Assembly (NCBI GenBank): GCA_029168955.1 | Contig: JAPDOI010001853.1 | Span: 5,001-69,000 of the forward strand | Direction: 5' to 3' | DNA length: 64,000 bases | Source of the DNA: Aplectana chamaeleonis | Lineage: Eukaryota; Nematoda; Chromadorea; Rhabditida; Cosmocercidae | Shown: positions 25,612 through 35,789 of the stretch, in pieces | Layout of the letters: each line of letters begins with the position of its first letter | Position numbering within the stretch: the stretch's first letter is position 1 | Made by a program: the position numbers and the translations under genes | Notes under the pieces: generated by a model | Told to the model about the DNA's origin: nothing | Database searches by the model: none | What the model saw: only the letters and a program-made list of their open reading frames with translations

Positions 25612-25881
25612 TACTGTGCTTATCTGGGCCAAATTCCGGTCCGCAATTGCGTCTCGACACGCTTTGCAGCCGCACGCGCTCGAGTCAGTCGGGTTTCCGG
25701 CGCCAAAGCCGACTCGATGTGACTTTTTATACAATTTTCTCCAATTTTTCTCAGTTTCCAGCTTCCGAAACCCACCCAGAGTCACCACATCGGCGGCTGC
25801 AGCGCTGGAAGCTCTTCTGACTCGAGGCAAAGCGTGTCGAGACGCGATTGCGGACCGGAATTTGGCCCAGATAAGCACAGT
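25612..25881. mobile_element. Foldback (TACTGTGCTTATCTGGGCC type) nested in the hAT composite
   Basis: TACTGTGCTTATCTGGGCCA is mirrored by TGGCCCAGATAAGCACAGTA. The inner CCGGTCCGCAATTGCGTCTC is mirrored too. The second copy is at 50982-51263, also inside a hAT-type element. Confidence 0.8.
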
Positions 25882-26514
25882 ATATAGGCCCACTTATCGT
25901 CGATTGGTTGGCTGATGTTAATAATTGGGACAGGAAAATTATCAATTCCACAAACACTTTGTCCGGCTTTTTAAAAGTTGATCAATATTCACAGCGGTCA
26001 CTAAAGGCAGTGGTCAAGGAAATCTTCGATTTCGAGATCACTAGCTGAAATGAAAGGTTGACTTAATGGCAGAGCTGGGTTTGCTAGGAAATGGTGTAAA
26101 GATGAAAAAATGAAAAATCGTTGAAGGCAACGATTAAAACGGCATTCAAATTTTCACCAGAAATCGAAGGGTTCGAGGCCCATTGCAACAAAGTGTGGAA
26201 AACCGGCTCAAAACGAGCAACCAATAGCAATATACGGCCCGAAACTTGAACGTAGTGTACTCGCTCCACCCACTTCCTCGGTAGCCACAGGGGAGGTAAG
26301 TTGGGCGAGTAAACCACATTCAAGTTTTGGGACCGTATGAAGCGATTTATTGCTTGTTTCTAGCCGACATTGTTGCTGCAATTGGCCTCGTGCTAGCTTG
26401 TAGGCCGAATACGCACAAAGGGAAGAGCCGAAGAGCAGTCCAGTTGGCTAGCGCACTGCGCGCGACGCCCCAGCGACGAAGTGAGCGCAGCGGACTTCCG
26501 TCGCGCGCGTCGCA

Positions 26515-26797
26515 TGTATACTCTGTTTATCTTGAATTGCACAAAACACGGTCCGCCAATAGTCCTCTAATTGGCCCGCTAGTACCGTAGTGTACGTCCA
26601 CGACGCGTTCTCGCCAGACCCGGGTGGCAGGGTGGGTGGCCGAGTGACGGCATTGACGAATCGATTGCTCTGCACACCGGGTGTACACCCGGGTCTGCCG
26701 AGAACGCGTCGTGGACGTTCCCTACGGTACTAGCGGGCCAATTAGAGGACTATTGGCGGACCGTGTTTTGTGCAATTAAAGATGAACAGAGTATACC
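26515..26797. mobile_element. Foldback (TATACTCTGTTTATCTTG type) nested in the hAT composite
   Basis: GTATACTCTGTTTATCTTGA is mirrored by the end ...GATGAACAGAGTATAC. GGTCCGCCAATAGTCCTC and GAGGACTATTGGCGGACC lie inside. The arms are about 105 bp, with a central AGACCCGGGT / ACCCGGGTCT pair. Another copy is at 52226-52504. Confidence 0.85.
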
Positions 26798-27540
26798 AAT
26801 CAAACGTCCTCATTCTGCGCATTCGATCAACATGCCCCTCGGAGCTCTTGATTTGAAAATTCGAAGGCTGCTTTTACCGTGAGCACTGCATTCAACTAGG
26901 CTGGTCTGACTCCATTCCTGTAGCCTCACAAGGGTAACCATTCAATCGTAGTTTGAAGTGAGTGAAATTGGAATCCTTGAGCCTACTACTTGCTACTAAC
27001 AGTAATACTTGTGACTCCGGTTATAGCCTAAACCGCGCGCCGCTGATCGCGGTGTGAACTGTATTTCGCCATCAATTCTGACCAATCATCGCGTATTCAC
27101 CCTTCTATTCGCATCTGATTATGGTACCAGTATCGTCCACAGTCTTTGGGCCGGCGCGAACTCCTATCGCACCAAGCTTGCTTACGGTTTGCTGATCTCC
27201 CATGAATCGTCTAGGCTGGGACGCGCTGGCCGCAGGCCCCTTTTAGAAAATCCTTTGCGGGCCTGTTACACTTTGCACTGCTTAAGAAGATGCCCATCTT
27301 TTGGATCTCTAGCGTTGATTTGTACGGAAACTTCAAATGGAGAGGAATTAATAGAATTATCGCTGGCGATGGAGAAGCTTACAGCCTTGTTAATCTTGGT
27401 ACTGACTATTGATCACCTGGGGCTTCGAAGTAGCTTCTGATATAAAGGATGTTCCTTCCTGTAAAGGCTATTGAAACGTCAGAGTCATAGTAAGTGGCAG
27501 ATATTGCATGGACATGGAATACGACATGACTAACAAGGAA

Positions 27541-28026
27541 GGGTTGCCTACATCAGATGGAGTTTCGGGATGCTTTTTTAATATGTTCTAAGGGGGGGGG
27601 GACAGTGTTCCAATATCCAACACTCAAAATCTGCTAAATGCCTCAGGCAGTCCCTAAAAAAGATACAAATTTGAACAAGGCCAGTACGGCTCTACCGAAG
27701 TGAGTAGAGCTGCTTTGATGATTGATTTACCTTGGTGTATGTTCAGAATAGATCAGAATTTGGGCAACAATGCATAATTTTTGATCTAAACAGAATCAAT
27801 GCACCAAAATTTTCTAAATCTATTCTGAACACACCTAAAGGTAATTCAATCGTTAAATCGGCTCTACTCGCTTCGGCCGAACCGTTCTGGCCTTGATCAG
27901 ATTTTCACCTTTTTAGGGACTGCCTGAGGCATTTAGCAGATTCTGAGCATGGGATACTGAAACACTGTCCTCCCCCTAGAACATATTGAAATTGCATCCC
28001 GAAAGTCCATCTAAAGTTGGTAACCC
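27541..28026. mobile_element. Foldback of about 486 bp nested in the hAT composite
   Basis: TTTCGGGATGC... at 27562 is mirrored by GCATCCCGAAAG at 27995. TAAATGCCTCAGGCAGTCCC is mirrored by GGGACTGCCTGAGGCATTTA, and the arms extend to the centre near 27780. It sits immediately beside the right subterminal array. Confidence 0.8.
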
Positions 28027-28439
28027 TCCCTTGTTCGCGATTGTTGGCGTATTATAACACAAAACAGAATTTGCCGTTTGCCGTTTTGCCGTTTGCCGTT
28101 TGCCGGTCATTTTTGGGGTTTGCCGTTGCCGTTTGCCGAAATTTGAAATTCCTTTGCCGCACACCCCTGCTCCCCACCTTGAGCTAATGTGTTCAAACCG
28201 TACACGCGGAAGTTTTGCCTTTAACGTCTGCTTGCAGTAAAATTACATTTGTCGTACTTAATTGGTAAGAATAAATTTGTCAAATACTTAGAAAATTGAA
28301 AAATTGAAAGCTGAAAGCCAGTGCTATGCGTAGAAATGTAGATGTTTGAGAGGACGAGAGAGCAGAGAAGTGGTCATTGTGTGTATGTATGTAGGGAGAA
28401 ACATTAAGTTCAAACGCACATGTAACTGGTAACAGCCTG

Positions 28440-28760
28440 TGCTATACTAAAAAATGCGGCTTCTTGAGAGTTCGATCTCCCGGAAGTTCTTTTTTTTTGC
28501 AAAGTACGGGTAACGAGACTAGGACATTCTAGTCCTGCGTAGTCGATTTACATTGTATACAAACTTTCGCGGTATCAGATGAATGCTATAGACCGCTACA
28601 ATATTCGGGCTCACACCTTTCTCGGATGTGGTTTGGAAGTCGACAATTTTGAAAACTAGGAGTAACGAGAGTAGGATATTTGAGTCCAACGTGGTTGATC
28701 TACCCTAAATGCAAACTTTCACCGCCTAAGGGTTACGCCGAAGACCGCTACACTGTAGCG
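28440..28760 (-). repeat. 160-bp satellite, about two units
   Basis: TTGTATACAAACTTTCGCGG and TAAATGCAAACTTTCACCGC recur about 160 nt apart, with GGTAACGAGACTAGGAC / GAGTAACGAGAGTAGGAT between. It is the reverse-oriented relative of 37190-37620. Confidence 0.6.
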
Positions 28761-29169
28761 TAAACGTCGAAGAAAAAAATGTGCAAGTCCTTAAAAAGTA
28801 GGTTTTTTAAACGTTATAAATAAAGTACTGGAAGAGTTAGATGGGAAATCCCTGGCTTTGAGAAACTAGACCTTATACTCTATCATTTGTAATCTTCTGC
28901 ACCCCTGGAGAAAAAGCTTGAAAATCAGTTGGTTGTTGCTCAAGTGCAAGTTTTGATGCAGTGTCGCTCTACAGTAATATGTCTATCCTCGAATTATACA
29001 CAACAATAAGGCGTTCGAAACAGTCAACTAGGGGGGAGAACAAGGGAAGTTCGCGTCACGGTTCTTCCCATGGCCTCCCCCCGAACATGATGAACGCGAA
29101 ATCAAAGCAGCAGCGTATACGCTGATGCAGACGGGCTAGTCGCGAGGTGGTCTCGCACTTTGAAAGTTG

Positions 29170-29255
29170 AGGTTTGTTATTTCGTAAATCGTAAATCGTA
29201 ATTTTTCAAATTCCTCGTGATTCGTAAATCGTAATTCGTAATTCGTAACAGATAA
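29170..29255. repeat. CGTAAATCGTAA tandem array, isolated
   Basis: About eight short units (CGTAAATCGTAAATCGTAAT and variants) resemble the subterminal arrays of the hAT-type elements at 33-35 kb. No CAGGG terminus is visible next to it. Confidence 0.6.
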
Positions 29256-29282
29256 TGAATAATCACACACATGGCTCAAACC

Positions 29283-29370
29283 TCATTCGATATGGAAACA
29301 CCTCATCACTAAAGTGCCGAGTTATCTTCAAACAAAACCTCAAGCCCTACCTTTGATGTGGAAACACTTC
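29283..29370 (+). repeat. Left arm of an inverted repeat flanking the LINE
   Basis: CAAAACCTCAAGCCCTACCTTTGATGTGGAAACAC at 29331-29366 is the mirror of 31416-31457. A shorter GATATGGAAACACCTCATCACT copy lies just upstream. Confidence 0.7.
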
Positions 29371-31405
29371 TGGAGCATTTACGGCGCTTGGCGTTCAAAA
29401 AATCTCAGGCATGGAGTCGGGCTAGAGTTACCAATGCAGCAAATGATTGGGAGATGTATAGGGCTATATGTTTCAGATTTGACAAGCAATTGAAAAAATT
29501 CAACAGAAATATTGAAAAGAGGATCATTGAATCAGGTGAAAAAAAATGCGTTCTATAAGCTGTTGAATGCTAGATTGAGGGACAAACCCCGGTTAGGGCC
29601 TATTGAGTTTGATGGGTCCATAATAACAGACGATAAAGAGAGGTCGGAAATCTTCGCATCTGTTTTTGAAAAGTCTTTTTGCGAGGATGATGGGCCTAGT
29701 GGCGTTATGAATCCTGCCCAGGAATTCAATACTATGGATGATTCTGTTTGGTTTTATCCAGAGGATGTTCACAAGTCCCTTTCTAGCTGGCCTAATTCAT
29801 TTTCCGACACACCAGGCCATTTGCCTTTAAAATTCATTAAACATGTAGCCCACCTCATAGTTGGACCGCTTACATATATATTTAATCTTTCGTTCATGCG
29901 AGCAGAGGTTCCGGATAGGTGGCGTAAAGCCTTTGTAACTCCTATTCCAAAAAAGCCCCCTCATACTAACCCTGAAATCTTTAGGCCAGTACGCATTACC
30001 TCTTTTTTCAGTAGGTTGTTGGAGAAGATCCTTAAGGTGAGAATATGCAAGCATTTGGAGGACCACTCAATAATTTCGGATTCCCAGCATGGTTTTCAAA
30101 AGAAAAAGTCGACGGTTACGGCCATGTTGCATTCACTTAACGAATGGACCTCACTCGTGGATGAAGGAAAAGGGGTTTGTGTCATCTATGTTGACTTTTG
30201 CAAGGCTTTCGACAGGGTCTCTCATTCCAAACTCATGTCCAAACTCGCCCTAGTTGGCATTCATCCTAGAATTATAGCATGGATAAGAGCCTTTCTAAGC
30301 AATAGGTCGTTTGTTGTTCGAGTCAACTCAACTTTTTCTGATCCCAAACCCGTTTGCAGTGGTGTACCCCAGGGAGGAGTTCTCTCTCCAATTTTATTCA
30401 ATATATTTACTTATGAGTTTCCACGAATAGTTACGTTTGGTAAGGTTAAAGGCTGTGCTTTTGCGGATGATTTTAAATTTTCTCTCCTATCCAGACGGCA
30501 TGCGACAAGGAGTACTTGCAAATGGCTTTGGATAAGGTTGTAAGCTGGTCTAGAGAGTGGAGTATGTTGCTCTCAAAGGAAAAAACTAAAGCCTTGCCCA
30601 CTGGAAGCGATAGTTCAGCTGCTGTTTATACCATTGATGGCCAGCAGCTCGAGGTTGTCGACGAGATATTGGATTTGGGTTTCCTGGTACGCAGAGATCT
30701 CACCTTTGATGCTCATTGTGCTAAGGCTGTGTCTAGAGCTAGTAAAGTTATGTATAGCATGTTCAGAGCCCTGTCCAGCAACAACGAAAGGGTGCTTCTC
30801 AATGCTTATAAAACGTATGTTAGACCACACCTTGAGTATGGGACTGTAATTTCCAACCCTCACAAGGTCTCGACCAGGGGTGTGTTGGAAAAACTCAAAA
30901 CAGCTTCACACGCAAGGTGATGATCAGGGCCAGGGGTCTCAGCTATGATGAAATGCCCTGCAGCATTGCTAGGAATAAGGAACTACAACTTGAATCGCTG
31001 GCTTGCAGAAGGAAAAGGTTCGATCTTCTGATGGTTTATAAGATCTTGTATGGGTATGTTGGACTCAAGCCAAATGATTTCCTCCAGCTCAGGGCGTCTA
31101 TCACAAGAGGCAGCAGCTTCAAACTTGTCCGCAACAGAGCCAGGAAACGTTTGAGGCACCACTTCTTTGTTAATAGAGCAGGAAGCGAGTTTGAAAAGTT
31201 ACTCAAGAGGGGCGACCTCCCTACAACTCTTTCCGCTTTCAAACGTAGCTTGGATCAGTACTTGATGACTGAGGATGACTGAGCCTGTTTCAATTCATAT
31301 TGGTACTATATCTGTTTCCTGTCCTTTTATATTCAATGTTTTTCTTGTTTTTCTATGTAACTTAACTATGCAGGCGTGACCTGCAATAAACAAATACAAA
31401 ATACA
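29350..31405 (+). pseudogene. CR1/Jockey-group LINE, 5'-truncated and frameshifted reverse transcriptase
   Basis: Reverse transcriptase of a non-LTR retrotransposon, which copies its RNA at a nicked target. Visible in order: the RT N-terminal part (WRKAFVTPIPKK, then RPVRITSFFSRLLEKIL), the Asp-bearing palm motif YVDFCKAFDRVSHSKL, SGVPQGGVLSPILFN, the catalytic FADDFK, then thumb/C-terminal motifs (LGFLVRRDLTFD, NAYKTYVRPHLEYG) and a stop at about 31280. At least three frameshifts are evident: in an A-run near 29540, near 30500, and near 30905. No endonuclease domain lies upstream, so the copy is 5'-truncated. The 3' end has AATAAACAAATACAAAATACAAAA, a short-repeat tail typical of the group. 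An AAACAC motif on both sides may be a short target duplication. It cannot be functional as read. Confidence 0.85.
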
Positions 31406-31410
31406 AAAAC

Positions 31411-31470
31411 ACTAGTGATGAGGTGTTTTCACATCAAGGGTAGGGCTTGAGGTTTGGTTTGAAAATAACA
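31411..31470 (-). repeat. Right arm of the inverted repeat flanking the LINE
   Basis: TAGTGATGAGGTGTTTTCAC then ATCAAGGGTAGGGCTTGAGG is the reverse complement of the left arm. With the LINE removed the arms face each other around CACTAGTG. Confidence 0.7.
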
Positions 31471-31731
31471 CGGTTCTGAGCAGTACTTGAAAAAAATTTC
31501 AGTGAACGTACGTGGGATAGAAACAACTTTACAGAACAGTAAAATTTTAAGCTTGACCAAGTACCGAACCTGTGCCACGTTTTGCCCTACTCTTGATTAT
31601 GGAAATATAAAGAATCATCGCTATATCAAACACAGTTCGGTGAAAGCCAAGGAGGGAAACACTGTGTTAGGAAAAAAACGCGGTGTTCGAGAGTTGAAGG
31701 CCATATCTGTCTAGGGAAGGATACACACTTG

Positions 31732-32189
31732 TTTAAAGGCAGCATACACGCTCGTAAACGTGATTGAGATAACTACGGAAATAGAATGGTATGGCCTAGA
31801 TTACGACGCGTACGCATTTTGAAGTGTCAAAAACGATCCACAATGCCGCTCCATTAGTTAGAAGTTGGCCCCGCCCTGTATTTTCACGCCCCCTGTATTT
31901 GGCCTTTTCCTACAACGCAAGGTTGCTGGGTCATATTCACCGTCAGTACTGTTGGTGGATTGCCTAACAAGTGAACCACACACGTCACTGACGGCGAAGA
32001 TGGCCCAGCAGCCCTGCGTTGGAGGAAAATGGCAAATTCAGGGGGCGTGAAAATACAGGGCGGGGCCAACTCCTAGCTCATGTAGCGGCGTTTTGGGTCA
32101 TTTTTAACACTTCAAAATGCGTAGGCATTATGTTGTAAGCCATACGGTTCGATTCACATTGTTATCCCAACCACGTTTACGTCTTTAAA
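31732..32189. mobile_element. TTTAAAGGCAGCATACACGCTCG foldback
   Basis: TTTAAAGGCAGCATACACGC on the left and ACGTTTACGTCTTTAAA on the right; AGGTTGCTGGGTC... and GGCCCAGCAGCCCTGCG mirror each other. The two strands encode mirror-image reading frames starting MAPPCIFTPP, which shows that those frames are palindrome artefacts. A half copy is at 50777-50950. Confidence 0.8.
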
Positions 32190-32660
32190 AGCACTGTTCA
32201 CGATAAACTTCATCCTCGAATTTTCCTAGGCAAACGCTTCTCATGGCTCTCAGAAGCAGAACAGCGTCGAATAAACAGGACGAAAAGCCACCCAGGAGCC
32301 GCAAAACGGCTTAGAAAAGTGAGCAAACCCCGCCGCTCTGGGCATGTCCGGCCCCTTTCCGCCCCGCGACGTGAACAATGGAACAATCGAGAACGTGAGA
32401 TGAGCGATGGTTTCCGATCAAAAGCCACGTTCTGTCCTTCATTCTCAACTTATCTCTTTAATCAGGTCAGCTCGCATACATTGGCTGCAAAAGACGGAAG
32501 TTACAAGCCCCGGACAACTCGTCCACAATGCTTCCCTAGCTCAATTTTTGAGGGACCATAAATCCGTTCCCAGAAGGTCTTGTACGATTCCAGAGACATC
32601 ATTGGAATGAGAATGGGACCGTTTTCAAGATGGGTTAGAAAACAAAGAAGACACTTTCCA
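32186..32660 (-). mobile_element. MITE of the TTAA-flanked family, one end lost
   Basis: Starts with CTTTAAAAGCACTGTTCACGA and carries, in reverse, the family core (GACAACTCGTCCACAATGC; CCAGAGACATCATTGGAATG; TTTTCAAGATGGG). The second terminal repeat is not seen before 32700. It abuts the foldback ending at 32189, and the two share the TTTAAA junction. Confidence 0.65.
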
Positions 32661-33170
32661 CCGCTCCACCGACTTGGCTCGTTTATGGAACAAAGAAGGG
32701 TTGGAACCCAATAACAAATTAGACGCGGTCGATGTGAAAAGCGGAGCAGTCGATCGTTAGGGAATCTCATTATCAACAACTATATTTTGCCATAACCGAC
32801 CTCTCTGCTGTTAACTGCGCCCGCCTGAAAATGCCAGAGAAAACTTTCACAGCATGTTGAAATTGCAAAGAACAATCAAATGCTGGAAATGCAAAAAAGT
32901 TAATTTTAACCATGCTGTAGACAGCAACCTTATATTCTCTGAAGAATCTCGGCTCTGAGCCCCATCGAGCAGAATCGGGGCCGCTTGACAGTTTGGCTCT
33001 TGCTCTCAATTTCTGCTGTTGCTGTTCGGGCGAACTACAGGAGCTCGGACAACAACAACAGTGGCCCGGAAAGCAGCAACAGTGGCTCGGACAGCACCCG
33101 AAGTCGATTGGCAGATTGAGAGAACGAGCCGAACTGTCAGTCGTCTCGAGGCCGAGAATCGCCTGAGTTG
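32661..33170. repeat. GC-rich CAACAG-type low-complexity stretch
   Basis: GGACAACAACAACAGTGGCCCGGAAAGCAGCAACAGTGGC at 33047-33090 gives a Cys-rich frame on the minus strand. No splice structure or family supports a gene. Confidence 0.4.
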
Positions 33171-33326
33171 TTCTCTCCAGTCGCATTTTCACGATTTGTT
33201 ACGATTTGTTACGATTCGTTACGATTTTAGGTCGAAATTTCGTAAATCGTAAATCGTAAAAAAATCGCCAAAAATGGCCGTAAATCGTAAATCGTAAACC
33301 GTAATTCGTAATTACGCACAGCCCTG
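33171..33326. mobile_element. Right end of a further hAT-type element (CGTAAATC subterminal array)
   Basis: Repeats of TTACGATTTG and GTAAATCGTAA end in TTACGCACAGCCCTG at 33326, which matches the terminus of the next element. What follows is that element's target duplication. The left end was not found. A similar array at 29170-29255 could be its other side but lacks a visible terminus. Confidence 0.5.
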
Positions 33327-33537
33327 GTGTGGATCAGGGGTGTGCGTAAATAGAATTTCAAATTTCGTAAATCGTAAACCGTAATTACGACAAAACCACC
33401 GTAAATCGTAAACCGTAAATCGCAAATCGTAAACAGCAACTATTAACAATAACCACTACAACTTTTAATGCTATGGTGAAACAAGAGAAACTACCTACTG
33501 CCTGTCCACCGTTTCACGTACTTAGTACATACACACA

Positions 33538-33740
33538 TATAGTGGAGTCCACCAACAGTTTCTCATTTACTTATCAATGAGAAGCGGTCGATTGGAGATC
33601 AATGAACATGAAACTCGTTGCAGCACAACCGCTCTCGCTCAATCGGTATCGAGCGTGCTGGTATGGGATGCAAATTGACCCCCAGCCGACCGGTTCTGAT
33701 TGATAAGTAAATGAAACACTCTTGGTGGACTCCTCTATAT
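33538..33740. mobile_element. TATAGTGGAGTCCACC foldback, nested
   Basis: TATAGTGGAGTCCACCAACA is mirrored by TTGGTGGACTCCTCTATA. CTCATTTACTTATCAATGAG is mirrored inside. TA-rich boundaries fit a Tc1/mariner-type MITE. It matches 62323-62528 closely. Confidence 0.8.
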
Positions 33741-34360
33741 TAGGATGCGTTCAGACTTTGATAGCTAACCAGGTTTAAAAGAGATGGCATACTTTGTCGC
33801 TGTCATGAGCGACTGGAATGAAATCTAGCACAAATCGCGGTCGGACCCGCATCGGAGCAGCGGCATTGGCTGTCGTAGGAACAGTTATCGCGCATGAGCC
33901 GCAGCGACGTGTCGCGGAGGACTAACATACTACGAATGTGCCGAAGCCTGTCGCTGTGCAGCGCACTGTGAATGCGACAGGTTTTAATGGCGAGAAGCGG
34001 CCGCTGTCGCTGTGCAGAGCTACGCGACCGCGTGTCGCAAAAAACATTGGCCTATTGGGACGGTCTTACCCATATTTCTTTCCTTTCCCTCATCACTCAT
34101 TTCACAACTCCTCCCCAGATCTTGAGAAATGCGGAAGTCCGATTCAGTTGTCCGCGTATCTGCTGGGCAACAGGGACCCAGTTATACTTGTAATGCCTCT
34201 CCCAAAACTCTAACACCGTTGAAAGCGTTAAAACGACCAAAAATGACCATATTTGAGCGATTCTAGAAGGTTGAGTTTGAGAGCTCCTCTCATTTGCTGG
34301 CGGAACGGCAACACCCATTATAGAGTCGTAAAGGATAGCACTGATATGTATAGTTAGGTA

Positions 34361-34526
34361 CGTGGCTTGTCCCCTCAGGAAAAAACATCTAAATTTGAAC
34401 CGCGGCTGGCGCAGCGGTTTAAAACAGCCCGCTGGTAATTATTTGTCAGCCGCTGGTGAGATTGAAACCGCCTCGACAGCCGCGATTTGAATTTTAATGT
34501 TTTTTTTCTGAGGAAACAAGCCACGG
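34361..34526. mobile_element. Foldback with a tRNA-like interior
   Basis: CGTGGCTTGTCCCCTCAGGA is mirrored by CTGAGGAAACAAGCCACG. Between the arms, GGCTGGCGCAGCGGTTT resembles a Pol III A box and GGTGAGATTGAAACC a B box. Confidence 0.6.
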
Positions 34527-34539
34527 ACCTAGCCAGAGT

Positions 34540-34660
34540 ACACTATGTACTTCGAGTTCCCTACTGAAGGTTGGCTGAAACTCGGTGTACGTACGTTAAA
34601 AATATGGCACTGACCTTGCACCAACCTTCAATAGAGATCGCAAAGTATCAGTCCGAGCCG
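34540..34660. mobile_element. CCAACCTTCAA-type foldback, decayed copy
   Basis: ACTGAAGGTTGG and CCAACCTTCAATAG are mirrored, and an AACTCGGTG segment lies between. It is the same family as 44305-44456 and 52101-52527. Confidence 0.55.
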
Positions 34661-35589
34661 GGCCAACTCAATATTATCTAGAGCATAGTATCGGTCGCCC
34701 AGCAAAAGTTATTTTGCCTATATCCATTAAATCACTAGCAAAATCGTAGCTTTATGATGACGATACCGCAGTTTATAGAAGACAACGTAAGCACAGAAAA
34801 CCGCTTTCTTTTCTGCCACTTTGTGTAGTTTGGTACCTATAGTTAAGGAACATAGTCAATGCGCCCCACCAAGCGCTCGCCTTTTTGAGAGATAACAGTT
34901 TTAGAAAAAGGGCGAAAATGAGTGTTTAAATTAGCGCTCACGCCTTTTCTGTGTCCGGTAGCTGCGGACGAAGAAAAATGAACTAGAGGAAACGATGTTT
35001 AGCTCCAAACTTTTGGGGTAAAAACGAACGCTCCTCTTGTTGATTCTTGTGGACTCTAAGTAGCCGTAATCTACTCTAAAGGCGGGCCAGGAGCATTATT
35101 CGAAGCAATTTTTTGATTGATTAGACTGCTTCGCTCGATGCCTTGACACCAATTTAGTTATAGGAACCAGGACAGTTGATTGGTCCTATCTCCAAAAACA
35201 TTAGTATACACAAAGTGGGATTAGAGCAGTTCAGTTCGAGATGTCTTGTGACTTACTTCTATTGCATGTAGTTTTTTTATGAAAGATTACGATTTACGGT
35301 CCAAAATGTCGTAAATCGTAAACAGTAATTACGAGACCCAAAAACACCGTGAATCGTAAATTCGTAAATCGTAAACCGTAATTACGCACACCCCTGGTGT
35401 GGATTTGCCACTCAAGGATTACTTAAGTCATCTCTCTCTGGATTCCAGAGGAGCTAATAAGCTTCTCTATAACCTTTAGTCAGAGGTGAATATTATTGGA
35501 CCGAACGCAGTTTTTGAGGAACAGGAGACTGTCGAAAACAGCGAGTTTCAGCAAGCTGATTTTTGATCAATCATTGAACAATGAGAAGA

Positions 35590-35775
35590 TCTGCAGTCGG
35601 AAGGTCGCGGGAAGACCTGCAGTCGGGAGAACAAGAAAACTCCTGCTGTGGGAACTTCCCCCATTACTCTGCTGTCGAGACGTCCCCTTCGCCTCCCCCC
35701 AATTCGGAGGAAATTCCCCAGTTGTTTCGAGGGAAGTTCTGCTGTCGTTCTCGGGAACTTCCCCACAAATATCTG
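35590..35775. repeat. Imperfect GAAGTTCTGCTGTCG repeats
   Basis: Units like GAAGACCTGCAGTCGGGAGAAC and GAAGTTCTGCTGTCGTTCTC alternate with CTCCTGCTGTGGGAACTTCC in opposite orientation. This explains the overlapping frames on both strands just before the Penelope-like relic. Confidence 0.5.
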
Positions 35776-35789
35776 AATACGGGATCTCC

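Larger units (their letters stand above)
25122..28169. mobile_element. hAT-type non-autonomous composite, 3048 bp, with perfect 8-bp target duplication
   Basis: Terminal inverted repeat CAGGGGTGTGCGGCAA / TTGCCGCACACCCCTG (16 bp, perfect) and flanking CTCCCCAC at 25114-25121 and 28170-28177. A CAGGG start and an 8-bp duplication are hallmarks of hAT transposition. Subterminal arrays of GCCGTTT lie at both ends. No transposase is visible. Three foldbacks are nested within (25612-25881, 26515-26797, 27541-28026). Confidence 0.85.
33335..35396. mobile_element. hAT-type non-autonomous element, 2062 bp, with perfect 8-bp target duplication
   Basis: CAGGGGTGTGCGTAA / TTACGCACACCCCTG termini with GTGTGGAT at 33327-33334 and 35397-35404. 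The subterminal arrays are CGTAAATCGTAAACCG. It contains foldbacks at 33538-33740, 34361-34526 and 34540-34660 and no transposase-like frame. Confidence 0.85.

Noticed and set aside
28440..28500. tRNA-like GAGAGTTCGATCTCCC segment
   Set aside because: No acceptor stem or D/anticodon arms fit around it, and it belongs to the 160-bp satellite unit.
31865..32069. Two similar frames on opposite strands starting MAPPCIFTPP
   Set aside because: They are the two arms of a palindrome, so the similarity is structural and not coding.
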